Assembly: GCF_039528175.1 (NCBI RefSeq)
Contig: NZ_BAAALH010000002.1
Location: 1,240,001-1,304,000, forward strand
Source of the DNA: Citricoccus alkalitolerans
GTDB taxonomy: Bacteria; Actinomycetota; Actinomycetes; Actinomycetales; Micrococcaceae
Direction of reading: 5' to 3'
Length of the DNA stretch: 64,000 bases
Shown here: piece after piece, positions 25,917-34,370 of the stretch
Numbering within the stretch: the first letter of the stretch is position 1
How the letters are laid out: each line of letters starts with the position of its first letter
Notes under the pieces: generated by a model
Seen by the model: only the letters and a program-made list of their open reading frames with translations
Database searches by the model: none
What the model was told of the DNA's origin: nothing
Program-made: the position numbers and the translations under genes

Positions 25917-26960
25917 ATGGCTCTAGTGCCAACTGCCCGAGGCGACGAGATTGACGCCGCTGACATGGGCTTCACGAGTGCTTCGGAGGAAGTTGTCGGT
26001 GTTTACCAAATGGAGGTCGATTTCAACTGGCCACATCTGAGCCTGACGGGTTCAGCCGACCCCGCGGAGCAAGAGCAGATTAAGGCGGCTCGCATCAGGA
26101 AGGCGGTCGACGCGCTCAACGCGGCAAAGACAGTCGGCGTCGACACGATCGTCGACCGAGTCATCCCGGGCATCGGCAGGAATGTTCCTTGGGTCAAGGA
26201 AATCGCCGCGCAGACCGAGGTCAACATCATCGTGGCTACCGGGTGGTACACGTGGAGGGACCTGCCGCCCATCTTCGAGCTGGGACTGATGTTCCCGGAC
26301 GCTTTCAAGACCGCGCCGCCAAGGCTGGCGGACGTCCTAGTGCAAGACATCGAGGAGGGCGTTCCCGGTACGGGTGTGAAGGCCGGGATCATCAAATTCG
26401 CATCCGATCACCTCGGCATTAACGAAGGCGTGCAGGCGATCATCGCGGCATCCGCCGAAGCGCACCGTCGCACCGGGGCACCAATCACGACTCATTCTGC
26501 GTCTAAGGGCGATAGGCCGGGCATCCTCAGTATCCAGGACCAGCAAGCTGCGCTCGAGCAAGAAGGCGTCGATCTTCGCCGGATCCAGTTCGGTCACGCT
26601 GATTACACGCCGCCAGAGGTTCCGATCGAAGAGTTCGTCAAGGTGCTCGAGAAGGGTTCCTTCATCGGTTTCGACACCGTCGCCTTGGGGCACATCTTCC
26701 CCTTCGCCTGGGAGCAGCGGATCAGCCGCATCATTCAGCTCTGCGAGATGGGATATTCAGCCCAATTACTTCTGGGGAACGACGACTATCCCTATACCGA
26801 CTGCGTACCTGAGATCCCGGAAAGGCAGCTCTACACCGAAGTGAAGCTGAAGGTCGTGCCAGCGCTGTTGGAGCGCGGGCTTTCCGAGGAGCACACGACC
26901 GAAATTACGGTCGACAACCCCCGCAGGCTCTTCGAGATGCGCGATCTCGGTACTTACTAG
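25917..26960 (+). CDS. Phosphotriesterase-like (lactonase-type) amidohydrolase lacking the HxH motif
   Basis: The 347-residue TIM-barrel protein belongs to the PTE/PTE-like lactonase family. Four metal-site elements are visible: the carbamylated lysine (VKAGIIKFASD), His in APITTHSAS, His in RIQFGHAD and Asp in LLLGNDDYPY. The usual first-strand motif GxTLMHEH is replaced by GFTSASEEVV, so both alpha-metal histidines are lost (HEH to SEE). Catalysis may be altered or use one metal. It begins with the family-like text ARGDEIDAADMGF. AAAGAGAG precedes the ATG. It is the second gene of the ligase-hydrolase operon, and a lactone or ester substrate is inferred from context only. Confidence 0.85.
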   Translation: MALVPTARGDEIDAADMGFTSASEEVVGVYQMEVDFNWPHLSLTGSADPAEQEQIKAARIRKAVDALNAAKTVGVDTIVDRVIPGIGRNVPWVKEIAAQTEVNIIVATGWYTWRDLPPIFELGLMFPDAFKTAPPRLADVLVQDIEEGVPGTGVKAGIIKFASDHLGINEGVQAIIAASAEAHRRTGAPITTHSASKGDRPGILSIQDQQAALEQEGVDLRRIQFGHADYTPPEVPIEEFVKVLEKGSFIGFDTVALGHIFPFAWEQRISRIIQLCEMGYSAQLLLGNDDYPYTDCVPEIPERQLYTEVKLKVVPALLERGLSEEHTTEITVDNPRRLFEMRDLGTY

Positions 26961-26975
26961 AACCTAGGAGCAGAC

Positions 26976-28787
26976 ATGAAAATCATTGTGGAAACCGATG
27001 TGACAATGACAACCCGAGACGGCATCCTCCTGAGCAGTGATGTGTACCGGCCGGACGACGGCGGGCGCTACCCTGTCCTTCTCTACCGCACGCCGTACGA
27101 CAAGTCCACCACGCTCGTGTCGGCGCCTGTCGCAGATCCGACGTGGTTGGCGAGGCAGGGCTACGTGGTGGTCGTCCAGGACTCTCGCGGAACGGGGGCT
27201 TCGGAAGGCATGCTCGAGCTCTTCCTCCAGGAGTATGACGACGGCTACGATGCCGTCGAGTGGGCCGCGGTTCAAGACTGGTCTACCGGAAATGTAGGGA
27301 TCTTCGGTCCTTCCGCGTTCGGCTTCGCGGCGTTGGGGGCAGTTGCGGCAAGGCCCCCAAGCCTCAAGGCGGCCATGGCCTTCGTCGCCGGACCAGACAT
27401 CTCGCGGTCGCTCTTCACCGGAGGCGCGGGGAGTTTGTTTTGGATCTCGTTCCTTTACGGGTCGGTGATGCCGCAGATCATCCCCCGCCTGGAGATGCCT
27501 GAGGACAAGCGTTCCAAGCTGATGGCAACGTGGCTCGAGGGCGTCTCCAACTTGCCTGAGACCCTCGCCCAATTGCCACTCAGCGGCGACGAGCTGTTGG
27601 CCGACGAACGGATAGGTGGAACCATCGCGGCAGCGCTCCTCCGAACTTCCGGAAAGGATCGCCTCCCCGAGCTAGAACATCAGCGGTGCCTCGCCGCTAA
27701 CCCGGAGTGGGCGGAGGTTCCACTGGCAATGATCACCGGCTGGTACGACATGTTCTGTCAGGGAATGGTTGACCTCTATCATGACATCCAAAGTCGACCC
27801 GGACACACACTCATGGTCGGTCCCTGGACTCACTACGGCACTTACACCACCTACACCGGCGGGCAGGGCGGGGCGCGGGCATACGTCAAGGCGCCGGGTG
27901 GCGCACCGATCTTCGGGCCGAAGATCGTCGAGTGGTTCGATCGCTGGCTCAAAGCCAATACAGCAGAGCGGCAGTCGCCAGATAGCCGTGTTGACTTCTA
28001 CGTCGTCGGCGAGGACGAGTGGGCGACGACAGCAACGTGGCCACCGGCTGGCGAGACGATCGAATTTGCTCTTGCGAGCTCGGGAAGCTCAGGAACTCTC
28101 GCAGACGATGGTCGCCTCACCCTCGCCGAGCCGTCCGGTACAGCCGATTCCTACACCTACGATCCGCTCAATCCCGTCGAAACCCGAGGTGGGGTCAACA
28201 TGGTTGCGGAGGTTGGGTTCTCCCTGCACCACTCACCTGACGGGATTCAGGACCAGCGGCCGGTCGAGGCGCGCGACGACGTTCTCGTGTACACGTCTGA
28301 GGTTCTCGAGGAACCGCTCCGGGTTGTCGGTCCGGTTCGACTAACGATTTGGGCGTCGAGCTCGGCGGACGACACCGACTTCGTCGCCCGCCTGGTCGAT
28401 GTTGAACCGGATGGTTTCGCGGCCAACGTCACCGAGGGCGTCGTTCGTGCCCGCTACCGCGAGGGCCGAGATGATGCATGGTTGACTCCGGGTGAGCCGA
28501 CTGAATTCGAGATCTCGCTCGGGGACGTTGCCCACTGCTTCAAACCGGGGCATCGAGTGCGGTTGGACATCACCAGCAGCTCGTTCCCGATGTACTCGCG
28601 TAACCTCAACACGCGCGCGATTCCCGAGCAAGCCTCCGCGGACGAAGCGGTGATCGCAGAGCAGTCGGTACATCACGACGGCGACCACCCGTCACGGCTT
28701 GCGCTTCACGTCGTGTCAGATATCCAGCCTCTCGGCGTTGGCTTTGTGGACCCGGCCAACCAAGGATACGAGGAATTTTCGAGCTGA
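26976..28787 (+). CDS. CocE/NonD-family alpha/beta hydrolase
   Basis: The 603-residue esterase/acylase resembles cocaine esterase and glutaryl-acylase-like enzymes. The alpha/beta-hydrolase core is at residues 1-330 with oxyanion turn YRTPYDK, SRGTGASEG, nucleophile elbow GIFGPSAFGFAA (Ser in GPSAFG), acid in GWYDMF and base in GPWTHYG. The C-terminal jelly-roll of X-Pro dipeptidyl-peptidase type covers about 370-600 (LTIWASSSADDTDFVARLVD). No signal peptide is seen, so it is cytoplasmic. AGGAG precedes the ATG, 15 nt after the PTE-like gene. The product acid is a plausible substrate for the acyl-CoA ligase of the same operon. Natural substrate unknown. Confidence 0.87.
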   Translation: MKIIVETDVTMTTRDGILLSSDVYRPDDGGRYPVLLYRTPYDKSTTLVSAPVADPTWLARQGYVVVVQDSRGTGASEGMLELFLQEYDDGYDAVEWAAVQDWSTGNVGIFGPSAFGFAALGAVAARPPSLKAAMAFVAGPDISRSLFTGGAGSLFWISFLYGSVMPQIIPRLEMPEDKRSKLMATWLEGVSNLPETLAQLPLSGDELLADERIGGTIAAALLRTSGKDRLPELEHQRCLAANPEWAEVPLAMITGWYDMFCQGMVDLYHDIQSRPGHTLMVGPWTHYGTYTTYTGGQGGARAYVKAPGGAPIFGPKIVEWFDRWLKANTAERQSPDSRVDFYVVGEDEWATTATWPPAGETIEFALASSGSSGTLADDGRLTLAEPSGTADSYTYDPLNPVETRGGVNMVAEVGFSLHHSPDGIQDQRPVEARDDVLVYTSEVLEEPLRVVGPVRLTIWASSSADDTDFVARLVDVEPDGFAANVTEGVVRARYREGRDDAWLTPGEPTEFEISLGDVAHCFKPGHRVRLDITSSSFPMYSRNLNTRAIPEQASADEAVIAEQSVHHDGDHPSRLALHVVSDIQPLGVGFVDPANQGYEEFSS

Positions 28788-28849
28788 CCACTCGGTCCGG
28801 CGGAAGCGATGTCGATAGCTCGGCGGCGCCCCACTGACGGAAGGATGAC

Positions 28850-29137
28850 TTCTTGACGACGAGCGTCCCACCCGGCCCAGGCGCTGCCGCCACCGGATCC
28901 GCACGATTTCGCTACGACCCAGGCGCTGGTCTTGTTCGGGCTCGTCTTCGGCCGCGAGCTTGGGTCAATCAAGCCTGCGGCACCCGCAATCCGGTAGCGG
29001 CAGGCCCACTTCCTGACGGTTCGCGGGGCGACCATGAACATCTTGGCCGCCGTGGCGTAAACCCGGCCGTGGGCTACGACGAGTCGAGCGATCCGCAATC
29101 GGGCTCTCGGGGTCAGTGCAGCGTTGGCGTGGGACAC
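28850..29137 (-). mobile_element. IS481-family transposase fragment
   Basis: From ATG 29137 the N-terminus reads MSHANAALTPRARLRIARL, then ATAAKMFMVAPRTVRKW (helix-turn-helix) and SSRPKTSPNKT, the standard head of IS481 transposases. A frameshift follows: the expected IVRIRWRQRLG continues in a neighbouring frame. The similarity ends at about 28,850, so the DDE catalytic domain is gone. It lies just downstream of the CocE gene. Confidence 0.75.
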
Positions 29138-29423
29138 GAGGGCCTCCGGTCAGTGAAGCGGTGAACTAGACAGCTCCACTTCACTATCGGGGGCCTTCCC
29201 CACGTCGCGCTGACACCGCGGATCTGTACCTAATTTCCCGGGCCAGTACACCTGATATGAAGTGATGTGCTGTCAAGGGGTTCGCGGTCCCAGGCTGGGA
29301 CGCTTGGACCGCTCTTTTCGTACCTGCTGGTCGATGGTCGGGGCTGGCGCGTCGTGAGCGACGGCGTCGTCAGACTGAAATGCGCGGGTTGGGTATCGCA
29401 GGACGAGGAGTTCGAAGGTCGCC
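29138..29423. other. Spacer between two IS remnants
   Basis: About 290 bp. The right part (29,270-29,420) has open frames on both strands, possibly scrambled IS sequence (GWRVVS fits an IS3 integrase core). Nothing is supportable as a gene. Confidence 0.4.
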
Positions 29424-29837
29424 TCGCAGATGCGGACCTCGATGGTGCTAGATGCGGTCGAAATGGCCTGATGGTCCCGCGGCACCAGGTTGACCGGTTT
29501 GCGCTGCCATAGCGACGCAGGCTCGCAATTCACATCGATGCGCTATGGGGAGCGGCTGGCTGAGATCAGTGCGGTGCCCTCGATCGGCACCGTGGGCGAC
29601 AACTATGACAACGCACTCACTTCAGACCGTGAACGGCTACTACAAGGCCGAGCTAATCCCAGTGAGGACCGCCCGTGGAAGACCGTCGAGGGCGTCGAGC
29701 TCGCCACCCTCAGCTGGGTCCACTGGCACAACCAGACCCGCCTGCACGGCTATCTGAATGACGTGCCGGCCGCAGAGTTCGAGGAAACGCTCTACGCTCC
29801 GAAACGGACCGACCAAACCTTGGTCGGAATCCAATAG
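29424..29837 (+). mobile_element. IS3-family transposase (OrfB) C-terminal remnant
   Basis: Integrase-core text: RTSMVLDAVEMA, an in-frame TGA at 29469 where an arginine codon is expected, WSRGTRLTGL, CHSDAGSQFTSMRYGERLAE, PSIGTVGDNYDNAL, then a shifted stretch (TVNGYYKAELI in another frame) and return to frame at PWKTVEGVELATLSWVHWHN (with the catalytic Glu), ending RTDQTLVGIQ. One nonsense change and two compensating frameshifts make it non-functional. The 5' half and OrfA are missing. Confidence 0.8.
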
Positions 29838-30314
29838 AACGAGTCTCCAACGAGCCCAGGGCGATTTCAGTCCGTGGACCACCTTTCTGCTCGGTGCTCC
29901 GGCCTGCCTGTGGGGAGCCGTTGTCATCGGCGTACTCAATGCCCGATTCTGGGCCGGCGAGAAGAAGGCCTGGGTCGGCGCAGAATCCGCGCGAACTGTG
30001 CCACAGCGAATCCATATCCGGACGCTTCCCTCGAGTGATTAGGACCGGGCGCACCCGGCTTGCCGGTTGCCTCAGCTTCGAAGATTGCCAGCTTCGGTGC
30101 GAATCGACTGCAGTGTTTCCTCGGTCACCATTACGAACTGCATGTTCATGGCAGCTTTTGCTTGATCCCGCGACAAGCCGAATTGGTCCTCCAGTGCCGG
30201 TGAGGCGACTCCCGTGGATCGTTTCCGTTCGGGGAGGCCTTACCATCTTCTCTTCGCTGCGAGCACGGGTCAGCTACCGGCCACTTGACTGTCCAACCCC
30301 TCTTGACACCCCGT
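29838..30314. other. Non-coding stretch with a decayed bottom-strand ORF end
   Basis: The first 30-40 bp probably contain the right end of the IS3 element. At 30,215-30,072 on the bottom strand a coding-like tail can be read (ALEDQFGLSRDQAKAAM, then TEETLQSIRTEAGNLRS and a stop), without a start or a recognised family. It is probably the 3' remnant of an unknown gene. No hisG is present here, although hisG commonly follows hisE. Confidence 0.4.
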
Positions 30315-30578
30315 CTAGAGCCGTCGCCAGACTTCCTCGAGGCGGAGTCCTCTCGCTAGCAGCATCACCTGGACGTGATACAGAAGTTGCGACACTTCCT
30401 CGGCGAGTCGCTCATCGGATTCAAACTCGGCTGCCGTCCACACCTCTGCGGCTTCCTCGATGATCTTCTTGCCGATGGCGTGCACGCCCGCGTGGAACTC
30501 CGCGACGGTGCGGGATCCGTCCGCGTCCGTCGCGATCTTCCGTTCCAGTTCGGCGAATAGCCCCTCGAAGGTCTTCAC
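30315..30578 (-). CDS. hisE: Phosphoribosyl-ATP pyrophosphatase HisE
   Basis: The 87-residue enzyme hydrolyses phosphoribosyl-ATP to phosphoribosyl-AMP, step two of histidine synthesis. It is a single all-alpha NTP-pyrophosphohydrolase domain: GVHAIGKKIIEEAAEVWTAA holds the EExxE motif and AEEVSQLLYHVQVMLLARGL the second helix. The SQLLY form (instead of ADLLY) is normal for actinobacterial HisE. The length is full. Its ATG overlaps the stop of the ABC ATPase (ATGA), so it is the third gene of a GntR-ABC-hisE transcript, an unusual setting. hisG is not next to it and IS debris follows. Confidence 0.9.
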   Translation of the reverse strand: MKTFEGLFAELERKIATDADGSRTVAEFHAGVHAIGKKIIEEAAEVWTAAEFESDERLAEEVSQLLYHVQVMLLARGLRLEEVWRRL

Positions 30579-31387
30579 GACGCAACCGTTGCGAGTGCCC
30601 TACGGGTGCGGGCAAGCCATCTACCGTCTTGGCGCTCGACGGTGATGGGGTGTTCGAACGCCGCGGTGACGTGCTCGGTGGTGAGCACCTCCTCGACGAG
30701 ACCGGCGGCGACCACGCGCCCATGGGAGATGAGCAGCGCGTGGGTGGTCGTCTCCGGCACCTCCTCGAGATGATGTGTGACGAGTACCGAGGCGAGGTCG
30801 GCGTGGGATCGGGCGAGTCCGTCGATCGTGTCGATCAGTTGTTCCCGCGCGGCGACGTCAAGCCCCGTGGACGGCTCGTCGAGAAGCATCAATGCAGGCT
30901 CTGCGACGAGGCTGCGGGCGATGAGTGCACGCCCGCGTTCTCCTTGGGAGAGGTCCCCCCAGCGCGCCGATGCCATGCCGCCAAGGCCGAGCAACTCGAT
31001 GAGCTTGGCGACCCGCTGCTGTTGCACTTCGGTGGGGTGCCACCGCATCGGCAGATCGGTGTTGCCCGTCAGCCCCGTGAAAACGACCTGGGCGATGGTC
31101 AACGCCGGGCGCAAGGGAAGGCGGGGGTCGACGTGTCCGATTCGGCGTCGCAGGGCCTGGAGTTCGACACGGCCCATCCTGTGACCGAGGAGGTCGATGG
31201 TGCCGGAGGTGGGGAACGTCCGCGCGCCGCACATGCCAAGGACCGTGCTCTTGCCTGCCCCGTTCGGACCGAGCACGACCCAGTGCTCACCACGGCCGAC
31301 ACGCACGGAGACGCCTCGTAGGATTTCCCGGTCCTGCCGGCGGAACGTGACCTCGTCTAGGACGATGGCGGCGGTGGCAGAGGTCAT
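30575..31387 (-). CDS. Stand-alone ABC ATPase (YlmA/ModF-like)
   Basis: The 270-residue soluble ABC protein has Walker A GPNGAGKSTVLGMCG near residue 40, Q-loop region GHVDPRLPLRP, signature LSQGERGRALIARSL (LSQGE variant), Walker B LMLLDEPSTGLD and H-loop VLVTHHLEEVPETTTHAL. The LSQGER and HHLEEIP text is typical of the YlmA/ModF-like group, which has no obvious membrane partner. No permease is encoded nearby. Both ends overlap neighbours by ATGA (GntR upstream, hisE downstream). Role unknown; possibilities include metal/anion uptake with a distant permease, or a translation- or stress-linked ATPase. Confidence 0.82.
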   Translation of the reverse strand: MTSATAAIVLDEVTFRRQDREILRGVSVRVGRGEHWVVLGPNGAGKSTVLGMCGARTFPTSGTIDLLGHRMGRVELQALRRRIGHVDPRLPLRPALTIAQVVFTGLTGNTDLPMRWHPTEVQQQRVAKLIELLGLGGMASARWGDLSQGERGRALIARSLVAEPALMLLDEPSTGLDVAAREQLIDTIDGLARSHADLASVLVTHHLEEVPETTTHALLISHGRVVAAGLVEEVLTTEHVTAAFEHPITVERQDGRWLARTRRALATVAS

Positions 31388-32052
31388 GCCAGTGTCTCCT
31401 TCACTCCGTTGATGTGAGTCCTGCTCGCGCGGGCGGCTTCCTCTGCGCGGCGGTGCGCGATCGCATCGATGACGACGGCATGGGCCGCGTGATCCTCCTC
31501 CGGCGAAGCCACCGGTTGGATCCGCATCATGTCAATCATGGCCTGCCGCACGCGGGGAACGAAGCCGTCGAAGAGTTCCAGGAGCACGTTGTTATGAGAA
31601 GCCGCGACGATGGCCCGGTGAACCGCCATGTCCGCCTCGACGTGCTCGATGATGCCCTGCCCTTCGGTGAGGCGTGAGGCATATGCCCGGCGAATCGTCC
31701 GAAGGTCTGAAGGGGTGCGCCGGGCCGCGGCCAGAGCGGCCGCTTCGGCCTCGATGGCGAGGCGTGCCTCCAACACCGAGGCGATATCCGCCCGGCGCAA
31801 CACCAGATCCCAGTCCTCCGGAGCGTCGAGCGCCGTGACGAACACCCCCGCACCCTGTTGCGATTCGAGCACCCCTCGTCCGGCAAGCTGACGCAGCGCC
31901 TCGCGGATCGTGGACCGGCCGACGCCAAGCTGCGGCGCCAGAGTGGTTTCTCCGGGCAGCCGGGTACCTACAGGCCACTCGCCTGAGCGGATGCGCGCGA
32001 GCAAAAGATCCGCGGCCTGGTCCGTCAGCGTGGTCCGCTTCACCTGCGCCAT
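31384..32052 (-). CDS. GntR-family regulator, FadR/FCD type
   Basis: The protein is 222 residues. The winged helix-turn-helix is at residues 8-75 (RIRSGEWPVGTRLPGE, LGVGRSTIREALRQLAGRGV, QQGAGVFV). The FCD ligand domain covers about 90-215 with conserved histidines and acidic residues (EADMAVHRAIVAASHN, HAAHAVVIDAI) that bind a metal and an organic acid in this subfamily. It heads a three-gene operon, its stop overlapping the ABC ATPase start. It probably autoregulates; TGTCTG direct repeats lie about 25 nt upstream of its start. Effector unknown. Confidence 0.87.
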   Translation of the reverse strand: MAQVKRTTLTDQAADLLLARIRSGEWPVGTRLPGETTLAPQLGVGRSTIREALRQLAGRGVLESQQGAGVFVTALDAPEDWDLVLRRADIASVLEARLAIEAEAAALAAARRTPSDLRTIRRAYASRLTEGQGIIEHVEADMAVHRAIVAASHNNVLLELFDGFVPRVRQAMIDMMRIQPVASPEEDHAAHAVVIDAIAHRRAEEAARASRTHINGVKETLA

Positions 32053-32076
32053 GCTCCGACACCTCAGCTTTCAATA

Positions 32077-32090
32077 TGTCTGCTTGTCTG
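32077..32090. promoter_or_regulatory. Possible GntR operator: TGTCTG direct repeat
   Basis: TGTCTG-CT-TGTCTG lies 25-38 nt upstream of the GntR start, next to AT-rich promoter-like sequence. FCD-type GntR proteins often bind TNGTNNNACNA-like sites, so this is only a candidate. Confidence 0.25.
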
Positions 32091-32275
32091 AGGAGTTAGA
32101 ATAGTACACCCGGCTCGTGGTTTCGCATTTTCGTGACTCTCAGCGGATCTCCCCCCGAGTGCGCGGCATTTGCCGCTGTTGCTTTGAGAAGAATGCAGCT
32201 ACACCACCGGTCACGTACGAGACCTCAGCGGCGGGCGCTACTCCCGCATCAGCCGCTGGACTAGCTGCCCTGGTA

Positions 32276-32558
32276 CTACTTCTGCGGGGCGGTCACGTCC
32301 GCCCCGTATGACCGGATGCCGTAATGCTGGGGCTGCGCCAGGGAGTACGACGGATCACGTCCTGGCCTCCAGGAGTCAGGACAAGAACACCCGGAACGCG
32401 CTGTCGGGGAGTCCGGATCCGACCCATCGACTGTTCGCGGCACTCCGGGTTTGGCCATCCAGCGACAGCCGCCATACCGCATCGCGGAACAGGTCCAGTC
32501 CTGGATCCTTTGGCAAGTCCGGTCCGCCCAAGCCAAACCACTTATCGAGCCATCCCAT
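32276..32558 (-). pseudogene. Small frameshifted ORF of unknown function
   Basis: ATG 32558 opens a coding-like frame (MGWLDKWFGLGGPDLPKD, LFRDAVWRLSLDGQ, WVGSGLPDSAFRVFLS) that stops at 32376. In the next frame the text continues SWRPGRDPSYSLAQ, YGIRSYGADVTAPQK, and stops at 32276. Together this is a protein of about 95 residues with one frameshift. I recognise no family. It lies in the gap between the GntR gene and the core SCP-like gene, which otherwise (32,053-32,826) holds nothing supportable. Confidence 0.35.
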
Positions 32559-32826
32559 CGTCTAGTTCCACCCGCTGCAGTGAGCAGAGAAGCACCCCCA
32601 CCCCATGCCCATAAGAGGAACCCCGCCGGACATACCCTCCGCTCACCTGGAGTAACAGCAACGAGCCATGCGAAGCGTGCAGTAGGACCCGTCCGGTGAT
32701 CTGACCGGCTAGCGCGCGTTCTGTGACACATGCTTGGAGGGGTCTGTTAACCACAGGGTGCAACGTCGGCTGCTCCGATGACCATCGGCCACGGTGCATG
32801 GTGGTCAGCGGCCGAACCACAGACGG

Positions 32827-33231
32827 TTAGGGCCGCAGCGGCATCCAATCGGACAGGTTGGCGCGGGAGCCGGAGGCGATGACACTCCCGGAACCGACGG
32901 CGGTGTCCCAGTCTGTGAGCCCCGTGGCCAGTTCCAGCCAGGTCGCCGGATCCATCTCGATGACGTTCGGGGGAGTGCCGCGCGTGTGGCGCGGGCCCTC
33001 GACGCACTGGCAGACCCCGAACGGGGGGACCCGGACTTCGACAGAGTTCCCCGGGGCCCGGGTGGCCAGCTCCTCCAGGGTGTAGCGGACGGCGGTGGCC
33101 CGGGTACTGCGGGGCAGGGCGGCGGCGGCCTCCGCCCCGTCCTTCCCGTCCGCTCCGGCCGAGCGGGCGCGGGACCAGGACTCGAGGGCGGTGCGGCCGT
33201 CGTCGTCAGAGATGCGGCGCTTGACGGTCAT
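32827..33231 (-). CDS. SCP-like (sterol carrier) family protein
   Basis: The 134-residue cytoplasmic protein has the block AVRYTLEELATRAPGNSVEV, VPPFGVCQCVEGPRHTRGTPPNVIE, then DPATWLELATGLTDWDTA and IRASG-like VIASGSRANLSDWMPL. This is the actinobacterial version of the SCP2-like fold (lipid-binding; real ligand unknown) that is regularly found beside purD or asparaginase in Micrococcaceae. It follows the asparaginase gene by 17 nt and should be co-transcribed. It marks the return to core sequence after the accessory region. Confidence 0.8.
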   Translation of the reverse strand: MTVKRRISDDDGRTALESWSRARSAGADGKDGAEAAAALPRSTRATAVRYTLEELATRAPGNSVEVRVPPFGVCQCVEGPRHTRGTPPNVIEMDPATWLELATGLTDWDTAVGSGSVIASGSRANLSDWMPLRP

Positions 33232-33248
33232 GACTGCTGGCGTGCCGT

Positions 33249-34334
33249 TCAGTCCAGCAGGGCCAGGACGGGGCGGGCCAGCTGGACCCGGCCGACGGGC
33301 TTGCCGCGGCCGAGGATCTTCGGGGCCACGGTGTCCAGAACGCCCGGCAGGGCCTCGAGGTCGATCTGTCCGGGGGCGAACTGGGCCAGCAGGACCAGGG
33401 CGACGAGGTTGCCGGCGCGCGTGCCGCCGTCGAGCGCCTTGACGGCCACTGTCGTGCCGTCCTGAGCGGCCATGACCATGACACCGTCCGCGCCGAGCTT
33501 GGCCAGCACCCCGAGTTCACGGATCACCACGGTGTTCGTGTTGGTCTCGCCGTGCACGGCCCACGGGTGCTCCAGCATGGCCGTGGCCACGGAGGCGGCA
33601 TGCACCTCGGAGTCGAGGCGGTGCGGGGCCGCGGCGACCCTGCCGATGCTGCGGGCCAGACCGGTCAGGGACAGCACGGGGGCGGGGGCACCGCAGCCGT
33701 CCACGCCCCAGTGGGCCACCGGTTCGCCGCAGTACTCCTCGAGGACGGCGGCCACCTCGCGCTGGACGGGGTGGTCGAGGTCCAGATAGGTGCCCACGTC
33801 GTGCCCGCCGTGCTTGGCGGCGGAGAGGAAACCGGCGTGCTTGCCGGAGCAGTTGTAGGCCAGCGGGGTCTGGAGGGGACCGCCGGGGCCGGCGTCCCCG
33901 GCCATCTCGATGATCCCGGCAGGATCCGCGGGCCAGGCCGGCGGGCACTGCAGGAAGGACTCGTCCATGCCGGCGTAGGACAGGACGGTGGCGGCCGTCT
34001 GGCGGTGCCGGGCCGTCCCGCGGTGCGACCCGCACGCCAGGGCGATCTGTTCCTCGACCAGCCGGGCCCCGTGCCGCAGGGAGGCGATGGCCTGCAGCGG
34101 CTTGAGCGTGGAGCGCGGGTAGACCAGTGAGTCCGGGCTGCCGAGGGAGGCCAGCACCGAACCGTCCGGTGCCGTGACCACGGCCGAACCGATGGTGCGG
34201 GACTCGATGAACCCGTTGCGGACCACGTGGACCAGTTCCACGGCCTCGTCGACCGTGAAGGTGGCCGAGGGGCCTCGGGTGGGCTGGCGAATCTCGTGCT
34301 GGGCGGGATGCTGCTGCGGTGCGGGCATGCTCAC
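33249..34334 (-). CDS. Asparaginase (thermolabile / L-asparaginase II family)
   Basis: The 361-residue amidohydrolase converts asparagine to aspartate and ammonia and is of the Rhizobium-type AnsA family (PF06089-like), unrelated to E. coli AnsB. Characteristic blocks are ESRTIGSAVVTAPDG, YPRSTLKPLQA (catalytic Ser-Lys pair region), ACGSHRGTARH, YNCSGKHAGFL, VDGCGAPAP and HGETNTNTVV. The GTG at 34334 is used; a start at 34328 is also possible. A 22-codon remnant of the same C-terminus (GKPVGR-ELADPVL) lies just upstream, suggesting that a tandem copy was lost. Confidence 0.88.
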   Translation of the reverse strand: MSMPAPQQHPAQHEIRQPTRGPSATFTVDEAVELVHVVRNGFIESRTIGSAVVTAPDGSVLASLGSPDSLVYPRSTLKPLQAIASLRHGARLVEEQIALACGSHRGTARHRQTAATVLSYAGMDESFLQCPPAWPADPAGIIEMAGDAGPGGPLQTPLAYNCSGKHAGFLSAAKHGGHDVGTYLDLDHPVQREVAAVLEEYCGEPVAHWGVDGCGAPAPVLSLTGLARSIGRVAAAPHRLDSEVHAASVATAMLEHPWAVHGETNTNTVVIRELGVLAKLGADGVMVMAAQDGTTVAVKALDGGTRAGNLVALVLLAQFAPGQIDLEALPGVLDTVAPKILGRGKPVGRVQLARPVLALLD

Positions 34335-34370
34335 TAGCTTGTCACTACTTCAGGCGTAGAGCACCCCGAT

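Noticed and set aside
30315..30578. Apparent loss of a metal-binding Asp in HisE (SQLLY instead of ADLLY)
   Set aside because: The SQLLY form is the normal actinobacterial version, as in the mycobacterial enzyme as I recall it, so it is not a defect.
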